Both the position numbers and the translations under genes were made by a program. Below, piece by piece: positions 9,235-18,539 of a stretch of DNA of 64,000 nt; within the stretch, counting starts at the first letter, position 1, and every line of letters begins with the position of its first letter. Under the pieces are notes generated by a model. The model saw only the letters and a list, made by a program, of their open reading frames with translations, ran no database searches and was not told where the DNA came from. The DNA is from Brenneria bubanii (GTDB lineage: Bacteria > Pseudomonadota > Gammaproteobacteria > Enterobacterales > Enterobacteriaceae). Location: the NCBI RefSeq assembly GCF_022378355.1, contig NZ_JAKMAJ010000013.1, forward strand, positions 85,319 to 149,318, read 5' to 3'.

Positions 9235-9690
9235 TTATCCGTCCTCTGAAGGCCCTGACCACAGGGCTTTCATGTAAATCGCCGTTCTGCATCTCCTCCG
9301 CGCGTCGTCATCTGCGCCAACGGGAATTTACGCTTCTGTCATTGTTTCTCACGCTCAAATTATTCGGCGTGTTTATTTAATCGTAATCAAAATATGGCCA
9401 GAAATTTCGCCGGCAACGCAGCCGATTATTGAATCAACGCTGGTCTCAGTCTCCTTCATTGAAAATGACGTTTCATCATCAGCTGAAGAAGAGCATCCAC
9501 CTTCTGCCGGAGGTGTTGGTGACGATTTACTTTTGATCTCCGGCTATCAAACGCTTGCCTAGCGTCGTTTTTCGCCTTGCGCCGTCAGGGCGCGTTATTC
9601 CTGACGATAGAGCGTCAGCTTGCCGCCGTTTAGCTGACGCTGTCATGCCGCCTGCTTGATTGATTCTTCAGACGAAGATCACAAATAAAA
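9235..9690. other. Gene-free stretch upstream of the sugar permease
   Basis: No gene is supported. The open stretches are short, lack start signals and match nothing I recognise. The operators of the permease promoter begin at 9691. Confidence 0.4.
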
Positions 9691-9704
9691 ATGTTAACGT
9701 TAAT
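9691..9704. promoter_or_regulatory. Candidate LacI-family operator, distal
   Basis: ATGTTAACGTTAAT contains the palindrome TTAACGTTAA, typical of LacI/GalR-family operators with a central CG. The ten-mer ATGTTAACGT recurs 87 bases downstream next to the permease start. The pair would suit DNA looping by the LacI-type protein encoded at 11176-12183. Confidence 0.55.
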
Positions 9705-9776
9705 AAAAATGATAGGGCCATCATAAAACAACATAAATATACTTCATAAAATTCATACCATTACATAGCATCATAA

Positions 9777-9793
9777 AATGTTAACGTAAACAT
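9777..9793. promoter_or_regulatory. Candidate LacI-family operator, proximal
   Basis: AATGTTAACGTAAACAT is an imperfect palindrome centred on CG, sharing ATGTTAACGT with the site at 9691. It lies 14 bases before the permease ATG, so binding would block transcription. Confidence 0.6.
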
Positions 9794-9806
9794 CAAAAGG
9801 CCAAAC

Positions 9807-11048
9807 ATGAAATTGTTACATAACAAAAATTATTGGTTTGCATCAGGCTATCTATTAACATTTTTCGCTGCATGGTCTATGTGGTGGTCTTTCTATGCGA
9901 TATGGCTCAAATCATCCATTGGACTCAATGGGGCCGAGGTGGGGATCGTTTATGCGATAAACTCGGCCGTCTCAATGATATTCATGATTTTATACGGCGT
10001 CATTCAAGATAAACTGGATTTGAAAAAGCATGCGGTTACATTTCAGGGCATCATCATGATCTGTATTGCGCCGTTCCTTATTTATGTTTATGAGCCTTTA
10101 CTGCAAAGCAACTTTATATTGGGCGTAATTATTGGCGCGCCGATATTAAGCGCCGGTTTTATTTCTGGCTGTGGACTATGCGAATCTTATGTCGAGAGAA
10201 TTAGCCGCCGCATCGGTTTCGAATATGGTTCTACCCGTTTTTGGGGATCCTTTGGATACGCCGGCGCCACATTTATCGCGGGTATATTGTTTAGCACCAA
10301 TCCCCATTACAACTTTTATTTCTCTTCAGTATTGGGCGGTCTGTTTCTTGTCATTAATTTCTTCTTCAAACCCAATACCGGGACACATATCAATAATAAT
10401 AGTGCAAAGATAGTCAACACGCCGAAGTTATCTGAAATTCTCGCCTTATTTAAAATGAAGAAATTTTGGGTTCTGACCTTCTTCATTATGGGTACTTACA
10501 GCCTATACCTGGTTTATGATCAACAGCTGTTCCCAAATTTTTATACCTCATTCTTCAGTAAAGGAGAAGATGGTTTTAAAATCTATGGCTATCTCAATTC
10601 GTTTCAGGTATTTCTCGAAGCCACTATGATGCTGGTAATGCCGTTCGTCATTCATAAGATTGGCGCTAAAAACGCCATCATTCTGGCCGCCTTAATCATG
10701 GTACTAAGGATCCTGGGCTCCGCTTATTTCAACGATATTTATCTTATCTCGTGCATCAAACTGTTCCATGCGATTGAGATCCCTCTGTTTATACTGTCGA
10801 TCTTTAAATATATCGTCACCCACTTTGAAGAGCGCTTCTCCGCCACGATATTTGCTACCGCGTTTTTGATTTCACAACAAATCGGGGTGATCTTATTATC
10901 CGGTCTGACAGGAAGGCTATTTGACAGCCATGGATATTCAACGACCTTTTATACCCTCGCCGTCACCGTTATTATCATTGCCGTCGTCGGATTCATGTTG
11001 CTGGAGACAGATAAAAGCAGGTCGGCGCAGACTGTTGTAAATAGCTAA
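9807..11048 (+). CDS. MFS sugar permease of the oligosaccharide:H+ symporter (LacY/RafB/CscB) family
   Basis: This 413-residue inner-membrane protein has about 12 hydrophobic segments and the LacY-family start (NKNYWFASGYLLTFFAAWSMWWSFYAIWL). Other features are GSTRFWGSFGYAGATFIAGILF after the second loop and a central hydrophilic loop near 190-210. The family imports di- and trisaccharides with protons; the substrate cannot be told here. Two LacI-type operators precede it and a LacI-type regulator gene lies convergent downstream. No glycosidase is adjacent, which is unusual, since such permeases normally sit with their hydrolase. Confidence 0.87.
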   Translation: MKLLHNKNYWFASGYLLTFFAAWSMWWSFYAIWLKSSIGLNGAEVGIVYAINSAVSMIFMILYGVIQDKLDLKKHAVTFQGIIMICIAPFLIYVYEPLLQSNFILGVIIGAPILSAGFISGCGLCESYVERISRRIGFEYGSTRFWGSFGYAGATFIAGILFSTNPHYNFYFSSVLGGLFLVINFFFKPNTGTHINNNSAKIVNTPKLSEILALFKMKKFWVLTFFIMGTYSLYLVYDQQLFPNFYTSFFSKGEDGFKIYGYLNSFQVFLEATMMLVMPFVIHKIGAKNAIILAALIMVLRILGSAYFNDIYLISCIKLFHAIEIPLFILSIFKYIVTHFEERFSATIFATAFLISQQIGVILLSGLTGRLFDSHGYSTTFYTLAVTVIIIAVVGFMLLETDKSRSAQTVVNS

Positions 11049-11175
11049 TGCCCTGATGTCCGACAACGCTCCCGGGATAATCAACGCAGATAATGGCTCA
11101 GGGAAGAGCCGGATAACTCATGGAAACCGCAGTCATATCCGCAAAATCACCAGGTGATTTACCCCAAACCTCGCG

Positions 11176-12183
11176 TTATAAAGAATCGCGTTCTATAAAC
11201 GGACAGTCGATTGCAAATTGACCGGTCGTGGATAACTCATTGATGATATGTAATGCAGCCATTTCACCTATCTTATAGTGAGGCAATGCAACCGTAGTGA
11301 GCGATGGATAAAACAAATCACTAATCCCGATCATATTATCATAACCCAGCACCCCAACATCATCGGGAATCCTAAAACCATGCTTCAACAATTTTTGATA
11401 CACCAGAAAGGCGATTCGATCATTGCCACACACGACGACGTCAAATTGAATTTGGTTCGAAATATAGTGATCAAGCACGTCGATAATCTTGCGATAATGA
11501 GGAACAGAGGCGGAAAACTCAGAAGCGTCGCCCTCAAGAAAATGAATTTTCAAATCATCGATATTTTTCCCGCTATCGCTCCAGGCTTTAATCGTGGCAT
11601 TGTGTCTTATATCCCCCGCCAGCGTTTTTCGGGAAAGAAACAGACAAAGTGGATGATGATATCGCCGCCTGACGATCTTATTGATTGCCCGATACTGACC
11701 GCTAAAATCATCCGGGATGTAGGATGCCAGTTCCGCATCATCAGTAATACAGTTAGCCAAAACCAGATTACGGCTCAACAGTTGATCGGAAATATCAACC
11801 TTCCTGAAACCCATCGTGGTATAGATGATCCCGGCCGGCTGGTAAGATAATAATTTTTCTATCGATGTGCTGTAATTATCATAAACATTAACGATAAATG
11901 TTATCCAGCCATATTTCTGTGCCGTTTCCTCGACCGCCCTTAAAATTTCAACGTCGAAAGGCGTCGTCGCCGTACCCAGCGCTAAAACACCCAGCGTCCT
12001 GGAAACCGAAGTCGCCCCTCTTATTTTTTTGGCTGAAAAACTCGGCACATAATTTAATTTCTTTATTGCCTTATTAACCTTTCTCAGCGTATTAGACTTT
12101 ACGCGATGTGGTTCATTTATCGCTCTGGACACCGTCATCATTGACACGCCAGCTGCTTTTGCCACATCCTTTAATGAAGTCAT
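11176..12183 (-). CDS. LacI/GalR-family transcriptional regulator
   Basis: This 335-residue regulator starts with a LacI helix-turn-helix and hinge (SLKDVAKAAGVSMMTVSRAINEPHRV, then KLNYVPSFSAKKIRG). A periplasmic-binding-protein-like sensor domain follows (GVLALGTATTPFDVEIL, FDVVVCGNDRIAFLVYQKLLKHG, VGVLGYDN). It is convergent with the sugar permease and probably represses it through the operators at 9691 and 9777. The segment near residues 167-180 (VRRRYHHPLCLFLS) is unusually basic, but the frame is intact. The inducer is unknown. Confidence 0.9.
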   Translation of the reverse strand: MTSLKDVAKAAGVSMMTVSRAINEPHRVKSNTLRKVNKAIKKLNYVPSFSAKKIRGATSVSRTLGVLALGTATTPFDVEILRAVEETAQKYGWITFIVNVYDNYSTSIEKLLSYQPAGIIYTTMGFRKVDISDQLLSRNLVLANCITDDAELASYIPDDFSGQYRAINKIVRRRYHHPLCLFLSRKTLAGDIRHNATIKAWSDSGKNIDDLKIHFLEGDASEFSASVPHYRKIIDVLDHYISNQIQFDVVVCGNDRIAFLVYQKLLKHGFRIPDDVGVLGYDNMIGISDLFYPSLTTVALPHYKIGEMAALHIINELSTTGQFAIDCPFIERDSL

Positions 12184-12567
12184 TGTCGAAAATCTTCAGC
12201 TCGCAGAAATTAGACGTCAATTTTACAGTACCGGATCATGTCAGGCAATGTACGCCATCTAAAACTGAGAAATGTCTCGGGTTTTGTTTTACCTTTACCG
12301 CATGACTCCATCGTCAGGCCAACGCCGGAAAGAATATTCGTCGATACGACGGAAACCTCAGTTTTTATCGTTATCGAGAGATAAGAAGTTTGTCGTTATG
12401 CCTCAGAATAAAATATGCTTACTTAATAAATATACCCGTCTATCACCATTAAAATAAAAACGGCATTCTTTCGCGACCAAACGATGTCAAACTGTCGGCA
12501 TCAAATGGAAAAACGCCGACAGACGAACACCTCAATCGATGGCAGGCATGAGAGTTCCACGGCGCCA
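12184..12567. other. Gene-free stretch
   Basis: No gene is supported. A hairpin (TGTCGGC at 12493-12499 pairing with GCCGACA at 12515-12521) lies before the GST stop codon on the minus strand and may end its transcript. TATACCCGTC near 12428 resembles one end of the palindromic repeat but no partner end is near. Confidence 0.4.
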
Positions 12568-13191
12568 TCATGGAATACCATTATTGCCATGATGCTGAAA
12601 AGCAGGCCGCAGACTTAAACGATCGTAATAGTCCGCAATCGCCGTATAGCTTGGGCGCGATATCGGCGTCATCATCCAGCGGTTGACAGACAGTCCCATC
12701 GCGATATCCGCCAGCGTAAAAGTATCGCCCGCAACCCAGGCGCCCGTCGTCTTTAACTGCGCATCCAATATGCACATATGTTCGTTCCAGGCCTCAATAC
12801 TGGCTTCAATGGCCGATACGTCGGTATGTAACGGACTTTTTCTGACCAACGCCATAAAAGCATAACGCCAGGCGTTGTTAAGCTCCGTCGCCTGCCAGTC
12901 CATCCATTTTTCGACGTTTGCCCGCTGTTGAAGATGTTGAGGAAGCAGATCATCGCGTAAAGCGCGTCCGGCAAGATACCGGCAAATGGTATTCGACTCC
13001 CACAGGACAAAGCCGTTATCAATCATCACCGGCACTAAACCATTCGGATTAAGCGCTTTAAACGCCGCCGTTTGCGTCGATGCGAAACCCGAACCGTAGT
13101 CCTCCCACTCACCATCGAGAGCAACCTCTTCGATCGTCCATAACACCTTTCGGACGTTAATTGACGATGCTTTGCCAAGTATTTTAAGCAT
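12568..13191 (-). CDS. Glutathione S-transferase family protein
   Basis: This 207-residue cytosolic GST has an N-terminal thioredoxin-fold domain: MLKILGKASSINVRKVLWTIEE with Ser at the position of the activating residue, NPNGLVPVMIDNG with the cis-Pro, and WESNTICRYLA, the glutathione gamma-glutamyl site. The helical C-terminal domain has GDTFTLADIAMG. The start at 13191 is set by family alignment and GAGG nine bases upstream; a longer frame exists. The substrate is unknown. Confidence 0.88.
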   Translation of the reverse strand: MLKILGKASSINVRKVLWTIEEVALDGEWEDYGSGFASTQTAAFKALNPNGLVPVMIDNGFVLWESNTICRYLAGRALRDDLLPQHLQQRANVEKWMDWQATELNNAWRYAFMALVRKSPLHTDVSAIEASIEAWNEHMCILDAQLKTTGAWVAGDTFTLADIAMGLSVNRWMMTPISRPSYTAIADYYDRLSLRPAFQHHGNNGIP

Positions 13192-13386
13192 ATCGGATAA
13201 CCTCAATAACCAAGCGCCGATGGAAACCTCATCGCCTTTAGCCGCAGCGTCTTCATTTTCACTCAGTAATAGCATGATTTGATGCCATTTATCGACGAAA
13301 AAACCGTCTGTCGTCTATGCTGAATGCCGAAACCTTTCGCGGCGAGAAAAACAGCATGGCCAACGCCATACGTTGGCTGAAAAGAG

Positions 13387-14652
13387 TCAAATACGTACGT
13401 TGGGGATATCGGCGAGTTTTGTTGTGTACGCCGGAGAAAGCATTTCCCTTTTCATCGCCCATGTCTGGCGCGTGCCCTGTCCCGCAAACCAAACCTTCCC
13501 CTTGCCGCTGTGGTTAATCTTATCAATAGCCGACATCAACGCTTCGCTATGCGGTCGTGGCTGATAGGCATCAAACAGATTAAGTTGCGCAACGCCCTGT
13601 CCATAAAAGTCGGTAAGCATCACCCCCGCTTTCATATATCGATGATTCGGCCGCCAAATCCGATTTAAAGACTCCGCGGCCAGGCGCACAATATCTCGCG
13701 TATCATTGGTGGGAATCGGCAGCAGTCCCATCGCCTGATTGCTGTAAAACGCCTCATTCCCGGAATGAGGACTGGTACGGATAAAAACGGTGACCTGCTT
13801 ACAGTACTGTTCTTCCTGCCGCAATTTTTCTGCGGCGCGTTCGGCATACAAACAGACGGCCTGCCTCATATCATCGTATTGCGTAATCCGGCTGCTGAAC
13901 GACCGGGAACTGATAATTTGTTGTTTCTTTGGAGCAAGCGCTTCAATCTCCAGACAGGGAATGCCGCGTAGCTCACGAACGGTTCGCTCCAGCACGACAC
14001 TGAATGCTTTGCGGATATACAGCGGGCTGCATTGAGAAAGCTTCAGCGCGGTATCGATGCCTGCGCTTCTCAGCGAGCGGGATAGCCGCCGGCCGACGCC
14101 CCAGACTTCTTCTACCGGCGCCAGGCTCAGCAACTTTTGCCGGTGCTCGATATGAGAAAGATCAACCACGCCGCCGGTTTTAGGCCAGCGTTTAGCGGCA
14201 AAGTTGGCCAGTTTTGCCAGGGTTTTTGTTTGGGCGATGCCGATGCCGACGGCCAGGTGCGCCTCGCGACAAACGCGTAGACGAATATCACGACCGAGCT
14301 GCGTCAAATCGACGCCGTTGCCGGCCCCCGTTAAGTCTAAAAACGCCTCATCAATGCTATACATCTCAACCGATGGCGCCATTTCCTCCAAAATACCCAT
14401 CACGCGGGATGACATATCAGCATAAAGGGCATAATTCGAAGAAAAAACGGCGACGCGATAACGTCTGACGATGTCCCGTATTTGAAAAAAAGGCATCGCC
14501 ATTTTGATGCCAAGCTGCTTGGCTTCGGCAGATCGGGCGATGACGCATCCATCGTTGTTGCTGAGCACCACCACTGGCCGCCCGCGCAAATCAGGCCGAA
14601 ATACCGTCTCGCAACTGGCGTAGAATGAATTAACGTCAACGAGTGCGAACAT
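13387..14652 (-). CDS. umuC: DNA polymerase V catalytic subunit UmuC
   Basis: UmuC is the Y-family polymerase that, with UmuD'2 and RecA, copies damaged DNA and causes SOS mutagenesis. The protein (421 residues, E. coli 422) has the catalytic acids Asp6 (FALVDVNSFYASCE) and Asp101/Glu102 (YSIDEAFLDLTG), the helix-hairpin-helix part (EEVWGVGRRLSRSLRSAGI) and the little-finger domain. A beta-clamp-binding-like QLNLFD lies near the C-terminus. Its ATG overlaps the umuD stop by one base (TGATG), so translation is coupled. Confidence 0.96.
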   Translation of the reverse strand: MFALVDVNSFYASCETVFRPDLRGRPVVVLSNNDGCVIARSAEAKQLGIKMAMPFFQIRDIVRRYRVAVFSSNYALYADMSSRVMGILEEMAPSVEMYSIDEAFLDLTGAGNGVDLTQLGRDIRLRVCREAHLAVGIGIAQTKTLAKLANFAAKRWPKTGGVVDLSHIEHRQKLLSLAPVEEVWGVGRRLSRSLRSAGIDTALKLSQCSPLYIRKAFSVVLERTVRELRGIPCLEIEALAPKKQQIISSRSFSSRITQYDDMRQAVCLYAERAAEKLRQEEQYCKQVTVFIRTSPHSGNEAFYSNQAMGLLPIPTNDTRDIVRLAAESLNRIWRPNHRYMKAGVMLTDFYGQGVAQLNLFDAYQPRPHSEALMSAIDKINHSGKGKVWFAGQGTRQTWAMKREMLSPAYTTKLADIPNVRI

Positions 14653-15071
14653 CAGCGAACGGCATGGATAACGAATGTCACGACGCCAAATATCTCCAGG
14701 CGATCGTCCTGATTAATATAGAGGGGTTTATAGCTGGGGTTCATCGGCAGCAATGCAAGGTTTGGCGATCGCTGTAATCTTTTCACCGTGAACTCGCCAT
14801 CGACAGCCGCAATAACGATATCGCCATGCTTCGCCTCAAGCGCGCTGTCGACCACCAGCAAATCGCCGTCGCTGATATGGCCGTCAATCATTGACTCACC
14901 GCTTACGCGTAGAAAATAGGTTGCGCCGGGATGACGTATACATACGTTATTTAAATCAATACGTTGTTCTACATAGTCCTGAGCCGGGCTTGGAAAGCCC
15001 GCGGGAATGGCGTCGCTAAACAACGGCAGAGACAGCACATTTGGGGTTTCAACGGGATTTAAGAATGACAT
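14652..15071 (-). CDS. umuD: DNA polymerase V subunit UmuD, self-cleaving
   Basis: This LexA-like S24 peptidase of 139 residues is cut by RecA-stimulated self-cleavage to active UmuD'. The cleavage bond is Ala24-Gly25 (Cys-Gly in E. coli), with Ser60 in SGESMIDG as nucleophile and Lys97 in EFTVKRLQ as general base. All are at E. coli positions. It is the first gene of umuDC, with a LexA box directly upstream. Confidence 0.96.
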   Translation of the reverse strand: MSFLNPVETPNVLSLPLFSDAIPAGFPSPAQDYVEQRIDLNNVCIRHPGATYFLRVSGESMIDGHISDGDLLVVDSALEAKHGDIVIAAVDGEFTVKRLQRSPNLALLPMNPSYKPLYINQDDRLEIFGVVTFVIHAVR

Positions 15072-15081
15072 AGCTCACCAA

Positions 15082-15101
15082 TACTGTTTTTTTATACAGT
15101 A
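15082..15101 (-). promoter_or_regulatory. LexA (SOS) box of umuDC
   Basis: Read on the minus strand the site is TACTGTATAAAAAAACAGTA, an almost ideal LexA operator (CTG-N10-CAG with an A/T-rich core). It ends 10 bases before the umuD start, so LexA would block the promoter. Confidence 0.93.
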
Positions 15102-15438
15102 TAAATGGACCTATTGGTAATGCAATGGGAATGACGACGAGATGTAAAACGCAGAGGCTGGCGCAGACTTGCCATCTAAGCACCCGACGTCCTTGCGACG
15201 TAGTCATGCGCTCGCGGCAGTAGCATTATGCCGAATGCTATTGCCATCGGATATGGCATACAGTAACGTTTAAAAATCCGCGCGACTGACGCTTACAGAT
15301 GGAAAACCATCGGGAAACGCGGAAGGTAGCGCCGCGCGTCTGGGCAAAGAAGGGCCAACGTCTGCCATCATCGCCGATACCCCGGCGACTTGCAGGACCA
15401 GGTCTAACGCTATCCACCAATACAATTTGGGGGCCTTG
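15102..15438. other. Gene-free stretch between umuD and the RhtB-type exporter gene
   Basis: Apart from promoter sequence for the two divergent genes nothing is supported. No convincing short gene or repeat was seen. Confidence 0.4.
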
Positions 15439-16071
15439 ATGCCTGATACCGCCAATCTTGTCGCTTTTGCGCTCATCGCGCTCGGTCTGGTGCTGACGCC
15501 GGGACCGAACATGATCTACTTGATCTCCCGCTCCATCTGCCAGGGGCGTATCGCAGGATTGATTTCCCTGGCCGGCGTGGCTGTCGGATTCATCTTTTAT
15601 ATGCTTTGCGCCGCTTTCGGCATCACCGCACTGGTCATGGCCGTACCCTACGCCTACGATAGCATTCGCTTTGCGGGCGCGATTTACCTGTTATGGCTGG
15701 CCTGGCAGGCGATTCGTCCTGGCGGTCGAGCGGTATTTCAAGTGCGGAGTTTATCGAAAGACAGCCCGCGTAAACTGTTTCTCATGGGATTATTTACCAA
15801 TCTGCTGAATCCGAAGGCCGCGGTGCTCTATCTTTCGCTTTTGCCGCAGTTTATTGACCCGGCCAGAGGCAGCGTGCTGGCGCAATCCGTCATGTTGGGA
15901 TTTACCCAGATTGCCATCAGCCTATCCGTTAACGCATTGATTGCAATTTCAGCCGGCTCTATCGCGTATTTTTTGAAGCGACACGGCAAATGGGCGATAT
16001 TTCAACGTTGGCTGATGGCAACCGTTCTGGCATCGTTGGCGATAAAAATGATCACCGAGGCTCGACGCTAA
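15439..16071 (+). CDS. LysE/RhtB-family amino-acid exporter
   Basis: This 210-residue inner-membrane protein has about six hydrophobic segments and the family signature LVLTPGPNMIYLISRSICQG near residues 17-36. FTNLLNPKAAVLYLSLLPQFI, typical of RhtB/LeuE relatives, follows near 115-135. Members export amino acids or related metabolites with protons; the substrate is unknown. The ATG at 15439 has GGGGG seven bases upstream. Confidence 0.88.
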   Translation: MPDTANLVAFALIALGLVLTPGPNMIYLISRSICQGRIAGLISLAGVAVGFIFYMLCAAFGITALVMAVPYAYDSIRFAGAIYLLWLAWQAIRPGGRAVFQVRSLSKDSPRKLFLMGLFTNLLNPKAAVLYLSLLPQFIDPARGSVLAQSVMLGFTQIAISLSVNALIAISAGSIAYFLKRHGKWAIFQRWLMATVLASLAIKMITEARR

Positions 16072-16114
16072 GCGGCCCTGGCCGTAAGTTATCCGGCAGC
16101 GTGACTGCTTTCAC

Positions 16115-16150
16115 CCTAATAAACCCGGCGTCATCGCCGGATTTATTAGG
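16115..16150 (+). terminator. Hairpin downstream of the RhtB-type gene
   Basis: CCTAATAAA pairs with TTTATTAGG and encloses an inner CCGGCG/CGCCGG stem with a TCAT loop, a long hairpin 43 bases after the stop. No T-run follows except the one in the stem, so it is a probable rather than certain terminator. Confidence 0.5.
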
Positions 16151-16505
16151 TACGGGTTAATTAAATTATTGCGATAGACCAGATTTTGCGACCAATTATC
16201 AATAAATAAACGGCGCTGATTAATTCTGCATCGCTGAAATCGCTTTCTGGAATATTCGCTGCATAGAAAGACGCCGGTAGATAGCAGAAGTGCTGCCGGC
16301 TCAAGAAAGGAAAAATATTCACGGTGACAAGTGATACTTTTATCGAAAATTTATCACCACTACCGCAACCAGCGTTATTCTCCGTGGAGGAAGATGTTTA
16401 TACCGACAGCAGATGAGCCAGTGACATGCGCCCTGATAGATACCATTGCCGTCTAAGGCTGCGATAAATTATTCGTGGCGCCGCTTCTTTCAGCACGGCG
16501 AACGC
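16151..16505. other. Gene-free stretch
   Basis: No gene is supported in these 355 bases. The sequence is mixed and AT-rich in part, with short imperfect inverted repeats only. Confidence 0.35.
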
Positions 16506-16688
16506 TTACAGAACGCCAAAAAACATTTGACTCCCCATATATATGATGTGTAACGCGGGTATCAGGAACAGCGCCATTAACAATCTGGCATTAGTACGCT
16601 TACTCAGTTTAATCCCAATCAACAGCGCAAAAACGGCAAGTACTGCCGCCAAAAATATTACAATATAGCCGAGAATTATAATTTCCAT
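16506..16688 (-). CDS. Small membrane protein, unknown
   Basis: This 60-residue protein has two hydrophobic segments (about 3-34 and 43-58) around a short basic loop KLSKRTNAR. GGAGAGAG precedes the ATG at 16688. It could be a holin-like partner of the muramidase gene upstream, but about 220 bases separate them and nothing else supports this. No family recognised. Confidence 0.45.
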   Translation of the reverse strand: MEIIILGYIVIFLAAVLAVFALLIGIKLSKRTNARLLMALFLIPALHIIYMGSQMFFGVL

Positions 16689-16908
16689 CGGTACTCTCTC
16701 CATCACTTGATGGATCATTATATAGAGAATGCGTTATCTGAACAATCAACTGATTATCCGGCTGGCAATGGCAAGAGCTTAAATATTTCGGCGTAAAAAC
16801 GGCTAACGTGATGGCGATAAAAATGGTCTGTCGCCAACAAATATCAGATCCAAGCGAGGTTAACCGCCGGCCAAAAAGACTATTAATATAGTCGGGATCG
16901 CTACTCCA

Positions 16909-17502
16909 TCAGGGTGCCTGATGAAATTTTTCAAACTCGGCATCAAGCTTCGTGTCGTACCGGTTATTGGCGTAATTCGGGCCGTTGTAGAGACGCGCGA
17001 AGGTGCTCCAGTCCCGGACTTGCAGGGCTTTCCGTAAGCGGGGGTCCGCGTTGATAAACCGAACGAACGAATCAAGCTGACCAGTTGCGGCGTATTGGGC
17101 GTTGATAAATGCCTGCATGGTGGCGTAACCGCAAGTTTTCCAATGATAGCCCATGATCTGAAATGCCCCCCAGTTGGCTGACTCCAGCGCACAGGACCGA
17201 TCAATGATATTCGCCGCACGGCCCATATCCTTGTCTTCTTTATCGTAAGACTGATAACTGCCCGCTCGTCGGGCGATAAGATCCGGATGTTTAACCAGCT
17301 CGGCATCGGCGCGCGCCTTGCCAAAACGCAGCTGTAAGCGTTGGTACATGACATGCGGCTCATACTGAACCTTCACCCGACCATCAGGAAGAAATCCACT
17401 ACCATTGCTTTCAACGTCAGTGACGGCTCGAACGGCGGCAAGGGGTGCGCTCAGTGCATCCGCGGCGGCCCGATAATCGCTGGGGATAAGTTTTGTTGAC
17501 AT
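16909..17502 (-). CDS. Phage-type N-acetylmuramidase (endolysin)
   Basis: This 197-residue protein resembles the N-acetylmuramidase family (PF11860) found as endolysins of tailed phages. It has AVRAVTDVESNGSGFLPDGRVKVQYEPHVMY near the N-terminus with the candidate catalytic Glu in DVESNG. SANWGAFQIMGYHWKTCGY and FARLYNGPNYANNRYD follow, typical of the family. There is no signal peptide, as expected for a holin-dependent lysin. No other lysis or structural gene is adjacent, so it is probably a prophage remnant or an acquired lone gene. Confidence 0.85.
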   Translation of the reverse strand: MSTKLIPSDYRAAADALSAPLAAVRAVTDVESNGSGFLPDGRVKVQYEPHVMYQRLQLRFGKARADAELVKHPDLIARRAGSYQSYDKEDKDMGRAANIIDRSCALESANWGAFQIMGYHWKTCGYATMQAFINAQYAATGQLDSFVRFINADPRLRKALQVRDWSTFARLYNGPNYANNRYDTKLDAEFEKFHQAP

Positions 17503-17641
17503 AACCGACTCTCTGCACAGGAAATAAAAAAGCCCTCAGGACTAACCATACGGGCTTGAGGACTGACCAATAAAAAAACGGAGCTGCTTTTTAGGCATGC
17601 TCCGGCATCTTTGGGAAATCTAACGCCAATAGCGATGCAGG

Positions 17642-17789
17642 TCAATTGGATTTCCTGGCCATCATTTTGTGATGCCGGTTCATCAACAGGCGCTCGGCCT
17701 GCAACATTTCAAACCCAGACGGCTAGAGAAATGATTTCAGGACTACCGGCGCAGGGAAATCCTGATTTTCCCATTCGGGTATGTCGTTA
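17642..17789 (-). pseudogene. Decayed duplicate of the gene at 18300-18533
   Basis: On the minus strand one frame reads IPEWENQEFP and another FEMLQAERLLMNRHHKMMA. Both match parts of the intact protein at 18300-18533 (PEWESLDFP and FEMLQDDRLLVNRHHKMMAG). The middle part is lost or diverged and the frame shifts between the two halves. It is a broken paralogue about 0.7 kb from the intact copy. Confidence 0.7.
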
Positions 17790-17888
17790 ATTTTACAATC
17801 CTGTTTTTCTCATCGCCCTACTTGAACAATCAACAGACGGTACTAAGGTTTTTATATCCATGCATTCCGCATGGTTATGGAGGAAAGA

Positions 17889-18083
17889 ATGGGATATTAC
17901 GAAATAAAGAAATCAGCTACTGCCGCAACCCAAAAATATTACTGGGTACTGAAAGCTGGCAACCACGAAGTCATTGCGACCAGCGAGATGTACTCATCAA
18001 AGCAAGCGGCTAAAAGCGGAATTAGCTCAGTTCAAAACAATGGTCCAACCACAGATGTTCGCGACAATACTGGTGAGCATTGA
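17889..18083 (+). CDS. DUF1508 (YegP-like) small protein
   Basis: This 64-residue protein contains one DUF1508 repeat: YYWVLKAGNHEVIATSEMYSSKQAAKSGISSVQNN. E. coli YegP has two such repeats. The fold is a small alpha/beta unit of unknown function. GGAGGAAAG is an excellent ribosome binding site for the ATG at 17889; the upstream in-frame ATGs lie before it. Such single-repeat proteins occur both in chromosomes and on mobile DNA. Confidence 0.85.
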   Translation: MGYYEIKKSATAATQKYYWVLKAGNHEVIATSEMYSSKQAAKSGISSVQNNGPTTDVRDNTGEH

Positions 18084-18299
18084 AAAATTCACTTTGATGG
18101 CATACAGAGCCAAGGCCCCTCAGGGCCTTTTTTCTCCGTACCTTGCATATCCATCAATTCAGCTCAGGAAGCTGATTTGCTAACGTCTATTGCGTTTTTG
18201 TATGATATTCAGGTAGTTAATTCATTTTTTATCGGGCCGCCGTCGGCACTGATCAGCGTCATGCGGGTTTTTCCGCATGCCGGGGCTGTGCCTTTATTC

Positions 18300-18533
18300 T
18301 CAGCGCGGCAGTGATTTGCGCGCAATGCTTGTCTCATTCACGCGGCTGCAATCGTCCGAATAAGCTTTGCCGGCCATCATTTTATGATGCCGGTTCACCA
18401 GCAGGCGATCATCTTGCAGCATTTCAAACCGCTGGCGAGTGAAATTCAGAAAAGATTTTTCAGATTTGGATTTCATTGCTACCCCAGTTGGGAAATCCAG
18501 ACTTTCCCATTCGGGAGCTGGTTCATTATCCAT
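18300..18533 (-). CDS. Unknown protein, second gene of a two-gene unit
   Basis: This 77-residue basic protein begins MDNEPAPEWESLDFP and contains FTRQRFEMLQDDRLLVNRHHKMMAG. I do not recognise the family. GGTGGGA precedes the ATG at 18533. The upstream gene ends at 18540, so the two are almost certainly translated from one mRNA. A decayed second copy lies at 17642-17789, which shows that the gene has been duplicated and is a real coding unit. Confidence 0.6.
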   Translation of the reverse strand: MDNEPAPEWESLDFPTGVAMKSKSEKSFLNFTRQRFEMLQDDRLLVNRHHKMMAGKAYSDDCSRVNETSIARKSLPR

Positions 18534-18539
18534 TCCCAC

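Noticed and set aside
12420-12445. Another copy of the palindromic repeat (TATACCCGTC)
   Set aside because: Only ten bases agree and no partner end lies nearby.
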